From the NCBI GenBank assembly GCA_041743935.1, contig JBGTLU010000036.1, forward strand, positions 1 through 38,048: a stretch of 38,048 bases of DNA, written 5' to 3'. This document shows, in pieces, positions 1 to 9,900 of the stretch. Numbering within the stretch: the first letter of the stretch is position 1; the number at the start of each line of letters is the position of its first letter. Source of the stretch: JBGTLU01 sp041743935 (GTDB lineage Bacteria; Bacteroidota; Bacteroidia; Sphingobacteriales; Sphingobacteriaceae). The translations under genes and the position numbers were made by a program. Below the pieces are notes generated by a model that was not told the origin of the DNA, searched no databases, and saw nothing but the letters and a program-made list of their open reading frames with translations.

Positions 1-11
1 GCGAAGATATT

Positions 12-122
<111 letters not shown>

Positions 123-158
123 ATTATTAAACGGTTCAACATAATGAACCAAAAATCG

Positions 159-192
159 AAAGCCATTCCATGAATATCGGAATGGCTTTTTT
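159..192 (+). terminator. Intrinsic terminator of the rRNA operon
   Basis: A perfect 11-bp stem (AAAGCCATTCC with GGAATGGCTTT) closes a 9-base loop and runs into a T tract. It lies just after the 5S gene and before the desaturase, as expected for the end of an rRNA operon. Confidence 0.9.
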
Positions 193-240
193 ATTTGTAC
201 TAAGCTTTTAAAATAATATAAATTTTATACCTTATTTGCT

Positions 241-248
241 TATCTTTG
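241..248 (+). promoter_or_regulatory. Possible -7 element for the desaturase gene
   Basis: TATCTTTG matches the Bacteroidota -7 form TAnnTTTG exactly and lies 45 bases before the ATG of the desaturase. I do not see a matching TTTG at the usual distance upstream, where the sequence is A/T-rich (about 217-221). A single octamer can occur by chance, so this is a weak call. Confidence 0.3.
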
Positions 249-293
249 GTTTCCCGCCTAAAAGAAAACGTGTAGATAGAATTCAAATTTTTT

Positions 294-1277
294 ATGATAC
301 AAACAAAACCAGTTCCTCGTGTTGAGGTAATCAATCATATTGAACAATTTTTAGAAGAAAATATTTATTCAATACTAAAACCAATAGATGAAAATTGGCA
401 GCCTGCCGACTTGCTTCCAGATTCAAGAAATGAAAATTTTTTTAATGAAGTAAGGGACTTACAAGATAGAGCTAAAGAATTGTCTTATGATTTATTAGCT
501 GTTTTAATAGGTGACACCATTACGGAGGAGGCTTTACCTTCATATGAATCGTGGTTATATACTATTTCTGATACTCCAAGAGAAGAATCTAGTTCATGGG
601 TAAAATGGATTAGGGGTTGGACTTCTGAAGAAAATAGACATGGTGATTTACTAAACAAGTATTTATATCTTTCAGGAAGGGTTGATATGAGAAAAATGGA
701 AATATCTACACAATATTTAATAGCTGATGGGCTTGATATTAAAACAGATAATGATCCATATAAAAGTTTTGTTTATACATCCTTTCAAGAATTGGCAACA
801 AATTTATCCCACAGAAGGGTTGCACAATTATCTAAACAAGCAGGCGATAATCAATTGGCAAAAATTTGTGGTGTAATAGCTGCAGATGAAGCGAGACATG
901 CTAAGGCATACAAGGCTTTTGTATCCAAAGTCTTCGAAGTTGATCCAAATGAAATGATGCTAGCTTTTGAAGATATGATGAGAAAGAAAATAGTGATGCC
1001 TGCACATTATTTACGTGAAATGGGATTAAAAATTGGTCAAACATTTGGCCATTTTACTGATGCTGCACAACGATTGGGTGTTTACACTGCGACGGATTAT
1101 ACCAATATATTAGATTCTTTAATTAAAGATTGGAAGTTGGATAGCATTACAGATTTAGATGATGCTGGGGAAAAAGCTAGAGATTATATAATGAACCTGC
1201 CTACTAGGCTAAATAGAGTTGCTGAACGGCTAAGAACTCCACAATTAGAGTATAAATTCAGTTGGATTTCTATTTAA
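294..1277 (+). CDS. Acyl-[acyl-carrier-protein] desaturase (soluble, di-iron)
   Basis: The protein (327 residues) belongs to the soluble stearoyl-ACP desaturase family, which introduces a double bond into acyl chains carried on ACP using O2 and electrons from ferredoxin. The two di-iron ligand motifs are plain: EENRH at residues 112-116 and DEARH at 198-202, about 86 residues apart as in the family. There is no signal peptide or membrane segment, which fits a cytosolic enzyme and separates it from membrane-bound desaturases. Length is normal for bacterial members, shorter than plant forms that carry a transit peptide. It stands alone between the rRNA terminator and a minus-strand tRNA. The likely role is unsaturated fatty acid synthesis for membrane fluidity; the position of the double bond cannot be told from sequence. 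Confidence 0.92.
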   Translation: MIQTKPVPRVEVINHIEQFLEENIYSILKPIDENWQPADLLPDSRNENFFNEVRDLQDRAKELSYDLLAVLIGDTITEEALPSYESWLYTISDTPREESSSWVKWIRGWTSEENRHGDLLNKYLYLSGRVDMRKMEISTQYLIADGLDIKTDNDPYKSFVYTSFQELATNLSHRRVAQLSKQAGDNQLAKICGVIAADEARHAKAYKAFVSKVFEVDPNEMMLAFEDMMRKKIVMPAHYLREMGLKIGQTFGHFTDAAQRLGVYTATDYTNILDSLIKDWKLDSITDLDDAGEKARDYIMNLPTRLNRVAERLRTPQLEYKFSWISI

Positions 1278-1291
1278 TTTTAATTTTTTAG

Positions 1292-1365
1292 TAGCGGGGA
1301 GCGGGATCGAACCGCCGACCTTAGGGTTATGAATCCTACGCTCTAACCATCTGAGCTACCCCGCC
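1292..1365 (-). tRNA. tRNA with CAU anticodon, probably elongator tRNA-Met
   Basis: On the minus strand the 74-base cloverleaf opens with GGCGGGG, has a D-arm (GCTCAGATGGTTAGAGC), an anticodon loop TTCATAA with CAT at the anticodon, and a T-arm containing GGTTCGATCC; it ends CCCCGCT plus discriminator A. CCA is not encoded. The 1-72 pair is G-U, unlike the unpaired C-A of a typical bacterial initiator, and the anticodon stem lacks three G-C pairs, so elongator Met is favoured. A CAU tRNA modified to read AUA (Ile2) cannot be excluded by eye. The pair at 31-39 is an A-C mismatch. Confidence 0.9.
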
Positions 1366-1420
1366 ATGTTTTCAAAGAAATATTACAATGATATTAGCAT
1401 TTACATTGTAAAAAGGTTTG

Positions 1421-1452
1421 CAAATATAGGAGAAATTCCCTTTCTTTAGAAA
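1421..1452 (-). promoter_or_regulatory. Promoter for the CAU tRNA
   Basis: On the minus strand TATATTTG (1421-1428) is an exact TAnnTTTG -7 element, and TTTC (1449-1452) stands 20 bases upstream as a near match to the -33 TTTG. Transcription would begin near 1414, leaving a leader of about 50 bases that contains a 7-bp stem (TACAATG 1384-1390 with CATTGTA 1404-1410). Confidence 0.5.
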
Positions 1453-1485
1453 AATACTTATTGTTTTTGAATTGGAATTAATGTG

Positions 1486-1866
1486 ATGTCGATAAAAAAG
1501 AAATTTACTCTAGAGTATGTACTCAGATCTTCTCCAAAAATATTATTTACATTTATAAGTACACCTAATGGCTTATCCGAATGGTTTGCTGAAGACGTAA
1601 ATGTACATGAAGATGTATATACATTTAATTGGGATAATGAGGTGTCTAAAGCTAAACTATTAGGCTATAAAGAAAATAAATCTGTAAAGTTTAAATGGTT
1701 AGAAGATGAACCATACTGTTACTTTGAAATGGAAGTTATCCAAGATGAATTAACGAATGATGTTGCATTATCTATCACAGATTTTGCATCTGAAGATGAA
1801 TTAAAAGACAAGCAGTTAATTTGGGATAGTCAAGTTGATACCCTAATTTCTGTTTTGGGCGCATAA
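1486..1866 (+). CDS. START-like domain protein (SRPBCC / AHSA1-type fold)
   Basis: A small acidic protein of 126 residues of the START-like type common in Bacteroidota. The opening beta strand followed by the SPKILFTFISTPNGLSEWFA segment, with its W-F pair, is the helix-grip signature shared with AHSA1 proteins. The rest alternates strands (VYTFNWD, KFKWLED, YFEMEV) and ends in a long amphipathic helix. No catalytic residues are known for this group; a lipid or hydrophobic ligand cavity is the family expectation. I chose ATG at 1486; a GTG one codon earlier (1483) is also in frame. It lies 48 bases before the permease gene and may share its transcript. The specific function is unknown. Confidence 0.75.
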   Translation: MSIKKKFTLEYVLRSSPKILFTFISTPNGLSEWFAEDVNVHEDVYTFNWDNEVSKAKLLGYKENKSVKFKWLEDEPYCYFEMEVIQDELTNDVALSITDFASEDELKDKQLIWDSQVDTLISVLGA

Positions 1867-1914
1867 ATAGCAAACAATTACCGAGATTTGTACCCGTTAT
1901 AGCTCCGATAAACG

Positions 1915-3348
1915 GTGAAAAAACTTCACATACTCATCATAAAATCCTATCTAGGACCTTTTGTATCAACATTCTTGATCGTAATGTTCATTTTGTTGAT
2001 GCTTTTCCTTTTCAAATACATTGAAATTTTAGTAGGAAAAGGTTTTGGTTGGGAGGTTATTGCCGAATTGATGCTTTATGCATCAGCAAGTAATGTTCCT
2101 TTGGCGCTTCCATTGGCTATCTTGTTATCTGCTATTATGACCTTTGGTTCGTTAGGCGAAAACTATGAGCTGGTTGCAATTAAATCATCCGGTATTTCAT
2201 TATTGAATGCAATGACGCCTTTAATTATTGTAATGCTCTTGTTTTGCACAGTTGCATTTTTCTTCTCTAATAGTGTAATGCCAAAGGCTAATCTAAAAAT
2301 GGGAACCATTTTATTTGATTTTAACCAAAGTAAACCCACTTTTTTACTAAAAGAAGGTGTTTTTTATGATGGGATAGATGGATTTTCAATAAAAGTAGGC
2401 AAGAAAAGCCCAGATGGCATTACGTTATATGACTTATTAATCTACGATCATACAGAAGGATTTGGAAATACAAACGTGCTGATTGCAAAAGAAGGAAGAA
2501 TGTATTTATCTGACGATGAAATATATTTGATCATGAATTTGAAAGATGGGACAAGGTATGAAGAGACGGGACCTGAGTCTGGTTTGGCCGAAAGACAACG
2601 ACATGTGCGTGTAAGTTTTAAAGCATATGAAATTAAATTTGATTTATCTGGTTTCAGAAATATAAGAAGTGACGAAAATTTATTTAAAAATCACTTTCAA
2701 ATGATGAATTTAAATCAGTTGGAACAAAGTAGAGATTCCTTAGAGATTTATTTATCGCAACGTATGATCAGATTTAAGCAATTTATTGAACCTTCTTATT
2801 TGATAAACAATCTGAAATTGAAACAAGGAAACTTTGTAAAAAACGAAGGCACAATAGAGTTAGGAGAAAAAGGTATTGAGTCGTTAATTAGTCCTGAAAG
2901 CCAGTTTGCAACTTATGATAATGCATTGGTAAATGCACGTAATGTAAAAAATTACACTTTATCTGGTGCAGAAGAATTTACCTTTCACACTAAACTAATC
3001 AATAGACATCTAGTGGAATATCACCGAAAATTCACTTTATCTGTAGCCTGTTTAGTTTTGTTCTTTATAGGTGCGCCGTTAGGAACCATAATTCGCAAAG
3101 GTGGATTAGGTTTACCTGTGGTGGTAGCTATAATTTTCTTTGTTTTGTTTCATGTAATTTCCATTACTGGAGAAAATTTTGCTAAAGAAGGTACCATGCT
3201 TGCTTATCGAGGGATGTGGATGGCAACAGTTATATTAATACCACTCGGAATTTTCTTAATGTATAAAGCTGTTGTAGATTCAGCATTGTTTGATTTTGAA
3301 CAATACGCCAAATTTTTTAAACGATTTATTCAGCAAAAAAGTAAATGA
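1915..3348 (+). CDS. LptF/LptG (YjgP/YjgQ) family permease
   Basis: The 477-residue protein is a member of the LptF/LptG family, the inner-membrane half of the LptB2FG exporter that lifts lipopolysaccharide toward the outer membrane. Three hydrophobic segments near residues 15-37, 50-75 and 98-120 are followed by a long soluble periplasmic domain (about 125-365) and three more membrane segments near 370-392, 398-420 and 430-452. This 3 + jellyroll + 3 plan is the family plan. It is about 100 residues longer than the proteobacterial proteins, the extra length lying in the soluble part, as is usual in Bacteroidota. The start is GTG; no ATG precedes it in a better position. Its stop overlaps the start of the next glycosyltransferase (ATGA). 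Whether it fills the F or G role cannot be told. Confidence 0.9.
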   Translation: MKKLHILIIKSYLGPFVSTFLIVMFILLMLFLFKYIEILVGKGFGWEVIAELMLYASASNVPLALPLAILLSAIMTFGSLGENYELVAIKSSGISLLNAMTPLIIVMLLFCTVAFFFSNSVMPKANLKMGTILFDFNQSKPTFLLKEGVFYDGIDGFSIKVGKKSPDGITLYDLLIYDHTEGFGNTNVLIAKEGRMYLSDDEIYLIMNLKDGTRYEETGPESGLAERQRHVRVSFKAYEIKFDLSGFRNIRSDENLFKNHFQMMNLNQLEQSRDSLEIYLSQRMIRFKQFIEPSYLINNLKLKQGNFVKNEGTIELGEKGIESLISPESQFATYDNALVNARNVKNYTLSGAEEFTFHTKLINRHLVEYHRKFTLSVACLVLFFIGAPLGTIIRKGGLGLPVVVAIIFFVLFHVISITGENFAKEGTMLAYRGMWMATVILIPLGIFLMYKAVVDSALFDFEQYAKFFKRFIQQKSK

Positions 3349-4544
3349 GTTTGAAGGTATTATTACTATGTAATAGAGTGCCTTTTCCTGCAAAAGATGG
3401 TGGAGCTATTGCAATGCTTCAAATGATAAAAGGGTTAACTAATGCAGGTTGTATTGTGGATGTGTTTTCTTTAAATACCTCTCGAAATTATGTGAATATT
3501 GAAACTATCCCTGAAGATTTTAAGTTGAAGCATCGATTTATTTCAGTAGATATTGATACTAATATTTATCCTCATAAAGCCTTTTTAAATTTATTCAGTA
3601 AGAAATCTTATAATACAAGCCGCTTTATTTCTGATAAAGTAAATAAACAATTAGTTTCTGTTTTAAAAACAAATACCTATGATTTAATTCAATTGGAAGG
3701 ACTTTTTGTAAGTCCTTATATACAATTAATTAGATCCAATTCAAATGCAAAAATTGCATTGCGTACACATAATGTGGAGAGCGAAATATGGTTTAAATTA
3801 GCTCAAAATTCAGTAGGATTAAAAAAATGGTATTATAAGATATTAGCAAAAAGATTATTAGAATATGAAACAAAAGTCATTCAAGAAATAGATTTCTTAA
3901 TCCCTATTACAATGGATGATTTAGAACGTTTTAAACAAATTGGATATAGAGGTAATTATTTTATTTCTCCTACTGGATTTACATTTAAAAATTCTAATGT
4001 CACAACCAGTAATGTAATTACAAGAACAGTATTTCATTTAGGTTCAATGGATTGGCGTCCAAATATAGAATCCATGAATTGGTTTATACAAAATGTGTGG
4101 CCAGAAGTACAAAAGAAACACCCGGATAGTATTTTTCATTTGGCCGGAAAAAACACACCTTCTTCTTTTTATGCGTTAAACGATTCATCCATAAAAGTTC
4201 ATGGAGAAATTGAATCTGCTTCAGATTTTATGAATAATTATGCAATAATGGTTGTCCCTTTATTTTCTGGTAGCGGAATGCGAATTAAAATTATTGAAGG
4301 AATGGCTTTAGGTAAAACCATAATTACCACAAGTTTGGGAGCTGAGGGTATTAATGTAAAACACCAAAATGATATTTTAATTGCTAATAATGCACAAGAG
4401 TTTATTGATTTATTAGATAAATGTTTAAGTAACTTGGCCGCTAGTAAGAGAATAGGTGATAATGCCAAAAAGAATACATTAAAATATTATGATAATGATT
4501 TAATTGTATCGGGATTAGTAAATTATTACAAACAGAAATTATAG
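3345..4544 (+). CDS. Glycosyltransferase, GT-B fold, family 4-like
   Basis: A 399-residue glycosyltransferase of the GT1/GT4 superfamily. The N-terminal Rossmann half starts with VLLLCNRVPFPAKDGGAIAM, the glycine-rich acceptor loop of this group, and contains the RTHNVES segment near the domain border. The C-terminal half carries SGSGMRIKIIEGMALGK, the E-x7-E type nucleotide-sugar binding motif, followed by TTSLGAEGI. There is no signal peptide, so it acts on the cytosolic face of the membrane. It is translationally coupled to the LptF-type gene by a 4-base overlap and followed after 6 bases by a family-2 glycosyltransferase. This suggests surface glycan or glycolipid synthesis, but donor and acceptor are unknown. 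By eye it is more A/T-rich than the ribBA gene downstream. Confidence 0.88.
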   Translation: MSLKVLLLCNRVPFPAKDGGAIAMLQMIKGLTNAGCIVDVFSLNTSRNYVNIETIPEDFKLKHRFISVDIDTNIYPHKAFLNLFSKKSYNTSRFISDKVNKQLVSVLKTNTYDLIQLEGLFVSPYIQLIRSNSNAKIALRTHNVESEIWFKLAQNSVGLKKWYYKILAKRLLEYETKVIQEIDFLIPITMDDLERFKQIGYRGNYFISPTGFTFKNSNVTTSNVITRTVFHLGSMDWRPNIESMNWFIQNVWPEVQKKHPDSIFHLAGKNTPSSFYALNDSSIKVHGEIESASDFMNNYAIMVVPLFSGSGMRIKIIEGMALGKTIITTSLGAEGINVKHQNDILIANNAQEFIDLLDKCLSNLAASKRIGDNAKKNTLKYYDNDLIVSGLVNYYKQKL

Positions 4545-4550
4545 GCTAAC

Positions 4551-5720
4551 GTGGTAATTATTGAAATACTTTTATGGTTAATTATTTTTGCTGTATTTCA
4601 TAGTTATGTTCTTTTTCCATTCTTATTAGAAATTATTAATACACGTAAATACCATCAAAATAATCCTATTTTTAATACCAAAGAATTACCAACTGTAAGT
4701 ATTTTAATGGCAGCTTACAACGAAGAGGCTGTTATATCTAACAAAATAAATTCAATAATTAATTGTAATTATCCAAAAGATAAAATCCAATTAGTTATTG
4801 GATCAGATGCATCAACAGATAATACAAATAAAATAATAGATAAATATTTAGCCACTTATCCCTTTATATCCTTCATACCATTTGAAATCAGAACTGGTAA
4901 AACAGAAATAATTAATCAATTAGTTAAGCGCGCAAACGGAGATGTTTTGTTTTTTACAGATGCCAATGTTATCTTCCAAGCTGATACTATTTATCACAAT
5001 GTAAAACACTACAAAAACCCAAAAATAGGACTTGTTGGTAGTACTATAGTAAACCCTACCCTTAATGATGGTATTGCTACACAAGAAAAAAAATACATAG
5101 ATAGAGAGAATAGAATTAAATATTTAGAAGGAAAATTTTTTGGTGCAACCATTGCTCCTTTTGGAGGAGCATTTTCTATTCGGAATTACTTATATGATGC
5201 AGTCCCTAAAAATTCGTTGGTTGATGATTTTTATATTGCAACCAAAGTATTGGAAAAAGAAAAAAAGGCTATTATGTCTTTAGAATCAGTATGTCATGAA
5301 GATGTTCCAATAGAAATTACATCTGAGTTTAAACGGAAAATTCGAATATCTACCGGAAATTTTCAAAACTTAGTACGATTTAAACATCTGCTTTGGCCTA
5401 TTTGGAAACCGGTTGCATTTTGTTTTTTCTCTCACAAGGTTTTGCGATGGTTAACTCCATTTTTTATGCTACTTGCTCTAATATTTAGTGCTATTTTGGC
5501 TTTTAAATCAAACTTATATTATATCATCTTGTTATTTCAGGGTAGTTTAATTTTTTTGTCATTTGTGGATATTTTTTTAGATAAAATGGGTCTGCATATC
5601 AAATTAATTAGATTTGTAAGGTATTTCTATACCATGAACATAGCTTTACTTATTGGTTTTTTTTATTATTTAAGTGGTGTAGAAAAAGGAATTTGGGAAC
5701 CAACCAAAAGAAATTTGTAA
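4551..5720 (+). CDS. Membrane glycosyltransferase family 2
   Basis: The 389-residue protein has an N-terminal membrane segment (about 3-28), a GT-A domain and a C-terminal hydrophobic region with two or three membrane segments (about 300-380). The GT2 nucleotide-sugar binding strand is seen as TVSILMAAYNEEAVI, then GSDASTDNT and the metal-binding region FFTDANVIF. The VDDF segment near residue 225 and a downstream KRKIRISTGNFQ are in the places of the catalytic ED and the (Q/R)xxRW-like motif of processive synthases, though the latter is diverged. It resembles polysaccharide-type synthases such as the poly-N-acetylglucosamine and cellulose relatives, but the product is not predictable. The start is GTG at 4551, 6 bases after the previous stop. 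Confidence 0.87.
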   Translation: MVIIEILLWLIIFAVFHSYVLFPFLLEIINTRKYHQNNPIFNTKELPTVSILMAAYNEEAVISNKINSIINCNYPKDKIQLVIGSDASTDNTNKIIDKYLATYPFISFIPFEIRTGKTEIINQLVKRANGDVLFFTDANVIFQADTIYHNVKHYKNPKIGLVGSTIVNPTLNDGIATQEKKYIDRENRIKYLEGKFFGATIAPFGGAFSIRNYLYDAVPKNSLVDDFYIATKVLEKEKKAIMSLESVCHEDVPIEITSEFKRKIRISTGNFQNLVRFKHLLWPIWKPVAFCFFSHKVLRWLTPFFMLLALIFSAILAFKSNLYYIILLFQGSLIFLSFVDIFLDKMGLHIKLIRFVRYFYTMNIALLIGFFYYLSGVEKGIWEPTKRNL

Positions 5721-5730
5721 AAGAAAAATC

Positions 5731-6936
5731 ATGTTAAATACCATAGAAGAAGCCATTGTAGATATAAAAGCTGGTAAAGTTGTAATTGTTGTTGACGACG
5801 AAGACAGGGAAAACGAAGGTGATTTTTTAACTGCAGCGAGACATGCTACCCCGCAAATGATTAATTTTATGGCTAAGTATGGTCGTGGTTTAATTTGTGT
5901 ACCCATGACCGAGGAGCGCTGCAAAGAATTAGATTTGGGTTTGATGGTTGGCAAAAACACCACATCGCATGAAACTAATTTTACCGTTTCTGTTGATTTA
6001 CGTGGCTATGGAACCACCACCGGAATATCAGCAACCGACCGTTCTAAAACAGTTTTAGCGCTTATCAACCCAAATACAAAAGCAGAAGAACTTGGCAGAC
6101 CCGGCCATATTTTTCCGCTAATTGCAAAAGAAGGTGGTGTATTGCGAAGGGCTGGCCATACTGAAGCTGCAGTAGATTTAGCTCGGATGGCAGGTTTTGA
6201 ACCAGCTGGATTGATTGTTGAAATCATGAAGGAAGATGGCGATATGGCACGCTTACCTGATTTAATGGGAATTGCCAAAAATTTAGATTTAAAAATAATC
6301 AGCATAAAAGATTTAATTGCTTACCGATTAAAAACCGAAAGTTTAATTAAAAAAGAAGTAACGGTTACTTTGCCTACTGAATACGGAGATTTTAACTTAA
6401 CAGCTTATACGCAAATTCTTACTGGTGAGAATCATTTGGCTTTAACAAAAGGTACTTGGGCTAATGACGAACCAATTCTAGTTCGTGTTCATTCTTCTTG
6501 CGTTACTGGCGATATTTTTGGCTCTTGCCGTTGCGATTGTGGCCCTCAACTTAAAAAAGCTATGCAATTGATACAGGAAGAAGGAAAGGGTGTGATTGTG
6601 TACATGAATCAAGAAGGAAGAGGAATTGGTTTAGTTAATAAATTACACACCTATACTTTGCAAGAAAATGGGTTTGACACAGTAGATGCTAATCTGGAGT
6701 TAGGTTTTAAGCCAGATCAACGTGATTATGGTGTAGGAGCTCAGATACTTAGAGATTTAGGAGTTTCTAAGATGAAATTATTATCTAATAACCCAACAAA
6801 ACGAACTGGATTAATTGGTTACGGATTAGAGGTGACGGAAAATGTGCCTATTGAAATATCTGCAAACAAACACAATGAGAAATACATGCGTGCAAAGCGT
6901 GATAAAATGGGGCATACAGTAATGAAAGGTAAATAA
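5731..6936 (+). CDS. ribBA: Bifunctional riboflavin enzyme RibBA (DHBP synthase / GTP cyclohydrolase II)
   Basis: The 401-residue fusion catalyses the two entry steps of riboflavin synthesis: ribulose 5-phosphate to 3,4-dihydroxy-2-butanone 4-phosphate (N-terminal half, to about residue 200) and GTP to the first pyrimidine intermediate (C-terminal half). The RibB active-site loop DDEDRENEGDF lies near residues 23-33, with HTEAAVDLARMAG near 143-155. RibA zinc-binding cysteines appear in SSCVTGDIFGSCRCDCGPQL and the phosphate-binding arginine region in NQEGRGIGL. Both halves keep their key residues, so both activities are likely intact. It follows the glycosyltransferase by 10 bases and ends with zero bases between its stop and the stop of convergent tamB. 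No FMN riboswitch is visible upstream, as expected for an internal operon gene. Confidence 0.97.
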   Translation: MLNTIEEAIVDIKAGKVVIVVDDEDRENEGDFLTAARHATPQMINFMAKYGRGLICVPMTEERCKELDLGLMVGKNTTSHETNFTVSVDLRGYGTTTGISATDRSKTVLALINPNTKAEELGRPGHIFPLIAKEGGVLRRAGHTEAAVDLARMAGFEPAGLIVEIMKEDGDMARLPDLMGIAKNLDLKIISIKDLIAYRLKTESLIKKEVTVTLPTEYGDFNLTAYTQILTGENHLALTKGTWANDEPILVRVHSSCVTGDIFGSCRCDCGPQLKKAMQLIQEEGKGVIVYMNQEGRGIGLVNKLHTYTLQENGFDTVDANLELGFKPDQRDYGVGAQILRDLGVSKMKLLSNNPTKRTGLIGYGLEVTENVPIEISANKHNEKYMRAKRDKMGHTVMKGK

Positions 6937-9900
6937 TTACTGATCTAATCTGGTTGTATCCGTGCGAGTAGTATCCGATTTAATTTCTATTGGCTTCTTC
7001 TTAAGCAAACGTTTAAAAAACTCTCCAAAATTATCAAAATCTTGTCTATACAATATACCTACACCTTGGGTATATTGATTTTCTATAATTAAGCTTTCTT
7101 GTCTGCCAAGGTTTGAGCGATTAAATATTTTACCTCTAAAATTTCCGGATGGAGTAAACTTATATTCAATTTCTAAATCACCTGCAACTTCATTTCTGTT
7201 GTTGGTATTAAACTGACTATTAGGATCGGTGGTAACTATATTTCCGTTTACAATTAATCTATCATTAAAAAATCGGGCACTACCGCCAAATTCTTGCGTG
7301 TTTCTTCCGGCTCTTACATTGATATCAATATTTCCTACCAAATTAGAAATTAAGTTAGAAAGCTGATTGGATACTAATTCTAATCCGGTTGTACCAAAAG
7401 CACTAAATAATTCGGATTGATTTACCCCGCTTGATAAAAATTTATTAAAAATTAATAATCCCATGGTTTGCCTCACGGTATTATCTTTTATGCTAAAGTA
7501 ACTGCCAAAAGTATTATTTCTTAGATTAGGATCGCCCGGAAAATCAATATCAAAATCATATTCTTGGTTTCTTAACGTACCAGTCATAAATAATCTGGAT
7601 TGAGCTACAACACGGCGCTGTAATTCATCTTCGGTGGTGGTTATATTTGCTTCGTCATATAATTCTCTGAGTCCTGTTCGTACATCATATATAGCACTTA
7701 TGTTTAATTGAGCATCGTAGGGAGTGCCTGTAAACCGAATGTTACCACCTGGCTCTACTTTAAATCTTTTGTTTAATAACCCGCTTGAAGTAAATAAATA
7801 TTCTCCCGAAACGATATCAAAAACTCCATACATCTCAAAATTACCAACAGAAGTTATTTGAATTTGCAAATTTGCATTACCGCTCCCGCGAATGATATCA
7901 CCAACGCGTTCATCAAAAATTATCTGGGCTTCGGCTTCTTCTGTTACAGTAAGATTCATGTTTAGTGTTAGTCCATCAAGAATATTTTCTCTAACATCTG
8001 ATTTTAAAACAGAATCTTTAGTCACAAAAGTGATAAAGCTTTTTTCATCAATACTACCTAATTTACTAATAGGTAAAAAGAAACGTGTGCCGGCATTTGT
8101 GGTTGCCGTTATGTCTATACGCATGTTGCTTAACGGACCATTGAAGGCGAAATTGCCGGTTGCATTGGCTGTGCCGTAATAGAGCTCATTATCTCTAAAT
8201 GTAGTATTCAGTGCCTGAAAATTGGTCGCAATTAGATTGACATTTAATCTTGTGTTTTTGATGTTTGATAAATCAATGGTTCCGTTTGCTGTTGCAATGC
8301 TATTTTTTACATCGGTAAGTATAAAATTATTTAAACTAATTCTGCCATTATTTATCCCAACATCATTGGTAAAACTATATCGTGTTTGCAAATAATCTAC
8401 GGTTAAAGCAGCATTTCTGAAACTAATGGAACCATTAAATAGCGGCTGCGTGGTGCTCCCTCTAACGGTTAAATTTGCGCTAACTTTTCCATCTAAATCA
8501 GATACCAACCCTGCAACTAAAGGTTCTAATAAAATTAATTCTGTTTCATTCAAAATGGCATCTACTCTTAAATTGTTCTCTTTTTTATTAGGTTCTATTT
8601 CACCGGTAATATTTATGGTGTTTGTAACATCATTATCTACCAATATTGCAAATTCAATTGTTTCCTTGGCTCCATTCCAATTTGAATTTAATTCTACATC
8701 ACCAATTAAAATTTTATTATAGTTTAAATCAACTAAATCTAATTTAGCTGATATTTTTGGAGTACCTAACACAGATTTTATTTCAGTGGTGCCATTAAGT
8801 TCACCTCCCAAAATAATATTAAAGTTTTTGGTTAATTGATTAAAAGAAGCAACATCTAATTTATCAAAAGTTAGGATGATTGGGTCTTCGTCATCTTTTG
8901 AAAGTGAACCAGCAATTTTTAAAGATTGGCCGTTGTTACGTAGCACAAAATCTTCAATAATGATTCTTTCATCCACAAAAGAAATCCTGAAATTATCTTC
9001 CACTTTCCACGGTACTTTATCTATAAGTAATTCTGAAGGTAAAATACTTAATGTGGTATTACCGGGCTCAAATGTTAAATTTCCGTATAAATCGAGCTGA
9101 TTTGTGGCAATTTTGTCCGATAGTTTTATGTTGAATAACATTTCATCGTCACTTAGAAAATTAGTTAATGTAACTTCATTAATAACTAACCCATTTTCTA
9201 ATGTTATACTACTAAATGCAGCGTTTGCTATTAATAACTCTGGTGTGCTTTCTTGATTTATAATTAAATTATCAAAAATAACCCCATCATAAATTAATTT
9301 ACTTACATTTCCTGCTAAAGAAATACTTAATTCATTAGAATTGAATTCACCGCGGAATGATCCTTGATTGGGAATTTTTAATTCTTTTATAAAAATCTCT
9401 GTAATGGGTTCGAGATTTTTTAAAGTGAATGTAAAATCAAATATTTGTGGGTTATGCGGTATAAGTTTGCCCAAATTTAAACTTGGCGCATATTTCTTAA
9501 TTGATTTTTTAAATGCAGAAGGGAGTGTAGTTAAATCGTATTGTCCATTAATTTTTGCATCGGCAAAATCAGATGTAAGTTCTAAAGTTCTGCTTATGCC
9601 TATACCATTGGCTTCTATATTAACCAAATCTATTTTGTAAGCATTAAATTCATTTCTTAAATCTATATCGCTAATTTTAATAGCTCCTTGTATATTTCCT
9701 AAATCATTTCCAGAAAAATTAATCAGCATTTCTGCAGAAACAATAGTACTATCCGGTAAAATGTTTAATGCTGTTAGGTTAGCATTTTTTATTGTTGATT
9801 TAAAATTAAATACTGGCAATTTTTTATTTAAATCTACTGTTCCGTCAAATATCATATTGATATTTCTATCGTTTATTGAAAAATTGCCTTTAAATAATTT

